Shown in pieces: positions 14,215 to 14,327 of a DNA stretch of 14,327 nt. Positions within the stretch are counted from its first letter, which is position 1. Every line of letters starts with the position of its first letter. The stretch comes from an uncultured Lachnospiraceae bacterium (lineage in GTDB: Bacteria; Bacillota; Clostridia; Lachnospirales; Lachnospiraceae), in contig CAKRTZ010000053.1 in NCBI GenBank assembly GCA_934402515.1, forward strand, positions 1 through 14,327, in the 5' to 3' direction. The position numbers were made by a program, and so were the translations under genes. Below the pieces are notes generated by a model, which worked only from the letters and a program-made list of their open reading frames with translations, ran no database searches and had not been told where the DNA came from.

Positions 14215-14327
14215 TTAGATTCCACTAAAACATTCCCTAATTTTCTTGGAAATATCAGAATCAACAAAACCTTTCTGCGCCATGTCATCGAGCATCTCAC
14301 ACGTTTTTTCGTGCGATAAACCTTTCT
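14215..14327 (-). CDS. C-terminal tail of a protein, possibly HD-GYP-type phosphodiesterase (partial)
   Basis: From the right edge a minus-strand frame reads 36 residues to a TAA at 14217-14215: KGLSHEKTCEMLDDMAQKGF, then VDSDISKKIRECFSGI. The pattern Lys-x-hydrophobic-Ser/Pro-x-Glu-x-(hydrophobic), then a helix, then xGxxDxxI/V and a last helix resembles the end of HD-GYP domains after the ALTSDRxY segment. HD-GYP proteins hydrolyse cyclic di-GMP. The diagnostic HD and GYP motifs would lie outside the window, so the call rests on a short tail only. The gene ends 111 bases before the hemerythrin start, without a visible terminator. Confidence 0.45.
   Translation of the reverse strand, partial: KGLSHEKTCEMLDDMAQKGFVDSDISKKIRECFSGI

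Overview
The window reads as chromosomal DNA of a low-to-mid GC Bacillota, most likely a gut Lachnospiraceae-type Clostridia. The evidence is strong AGGAGG-type ribosome binding sites, a sigma-A type promoter, tight operons with 4 to 20 base overlaps, and the family mix (NhaC antiporter, CPBP protease, YtrB-like ABC exporter, AAA_14/DUF4143 ATPase, bacteriohemerythrin). This is inference; no rRNA or other taxonomic marker is present. All intact genes lie on the minus strand, so transcription runs right to left. Only a decayed composite remnant near 9.6-10.1 kb is on the plus strand.

Layout from left to right. (1) 1-1833: an HAD phosphatase of the phosphoglycolate phosphatase type followed by recQ, which runs off the left edge before its zinc-binding and later domains. 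(2) 1935-6874: a probable three-gene unit of EamA/DMT transporter, cytoplasmic GH2 glycosidase and a 695-residue lipoprotein with PQQ-like and DxDxDG elements; the last two genes overlap by 14 bases. (3) 6927-8608: a NhaC-family antiporter as a single-gene unit, with a near-consensus promoter and a perfect-stem intrinsic terminator. (4) 8680-9366: a CPBP-family intramembrane protease. (5) 9641-10087, plus strand: the first half of a VOC/glyoxalase-like gene joined out of frame to an internal piece of what looks like a LysR effector domain. (6) 10083-11541: an intact AAA_14/DUF4143 ATPase that abuts the remnant, preceded by three evenly spaced copies of a 12-base repeat. (7) 11560-13359: a translationally coupled operon of an XRE-AbrB fusion regulator, an ABC ATPase and an ABC-2 permease. 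(8) 13360-14327: an AT-rich stretch with a terminator hairpin, a 54-codon ArdA-like fragment, a bacteriohemerythrin that lacks one expected iron ligand, and the tail of a possible HD-GYP protein.

The left two thirds look like ordinary housekeeping and transport genes. The right third has signs of turnover: gene fragments, a widely transferred ATPase family, a possible mobile-element remnant and altered base composition. I found no complete novel multi-gene system. The best leads are the ATPase with its phased repeats, the composite pseudogene beside it, and the ligand change in the hemerythrin.
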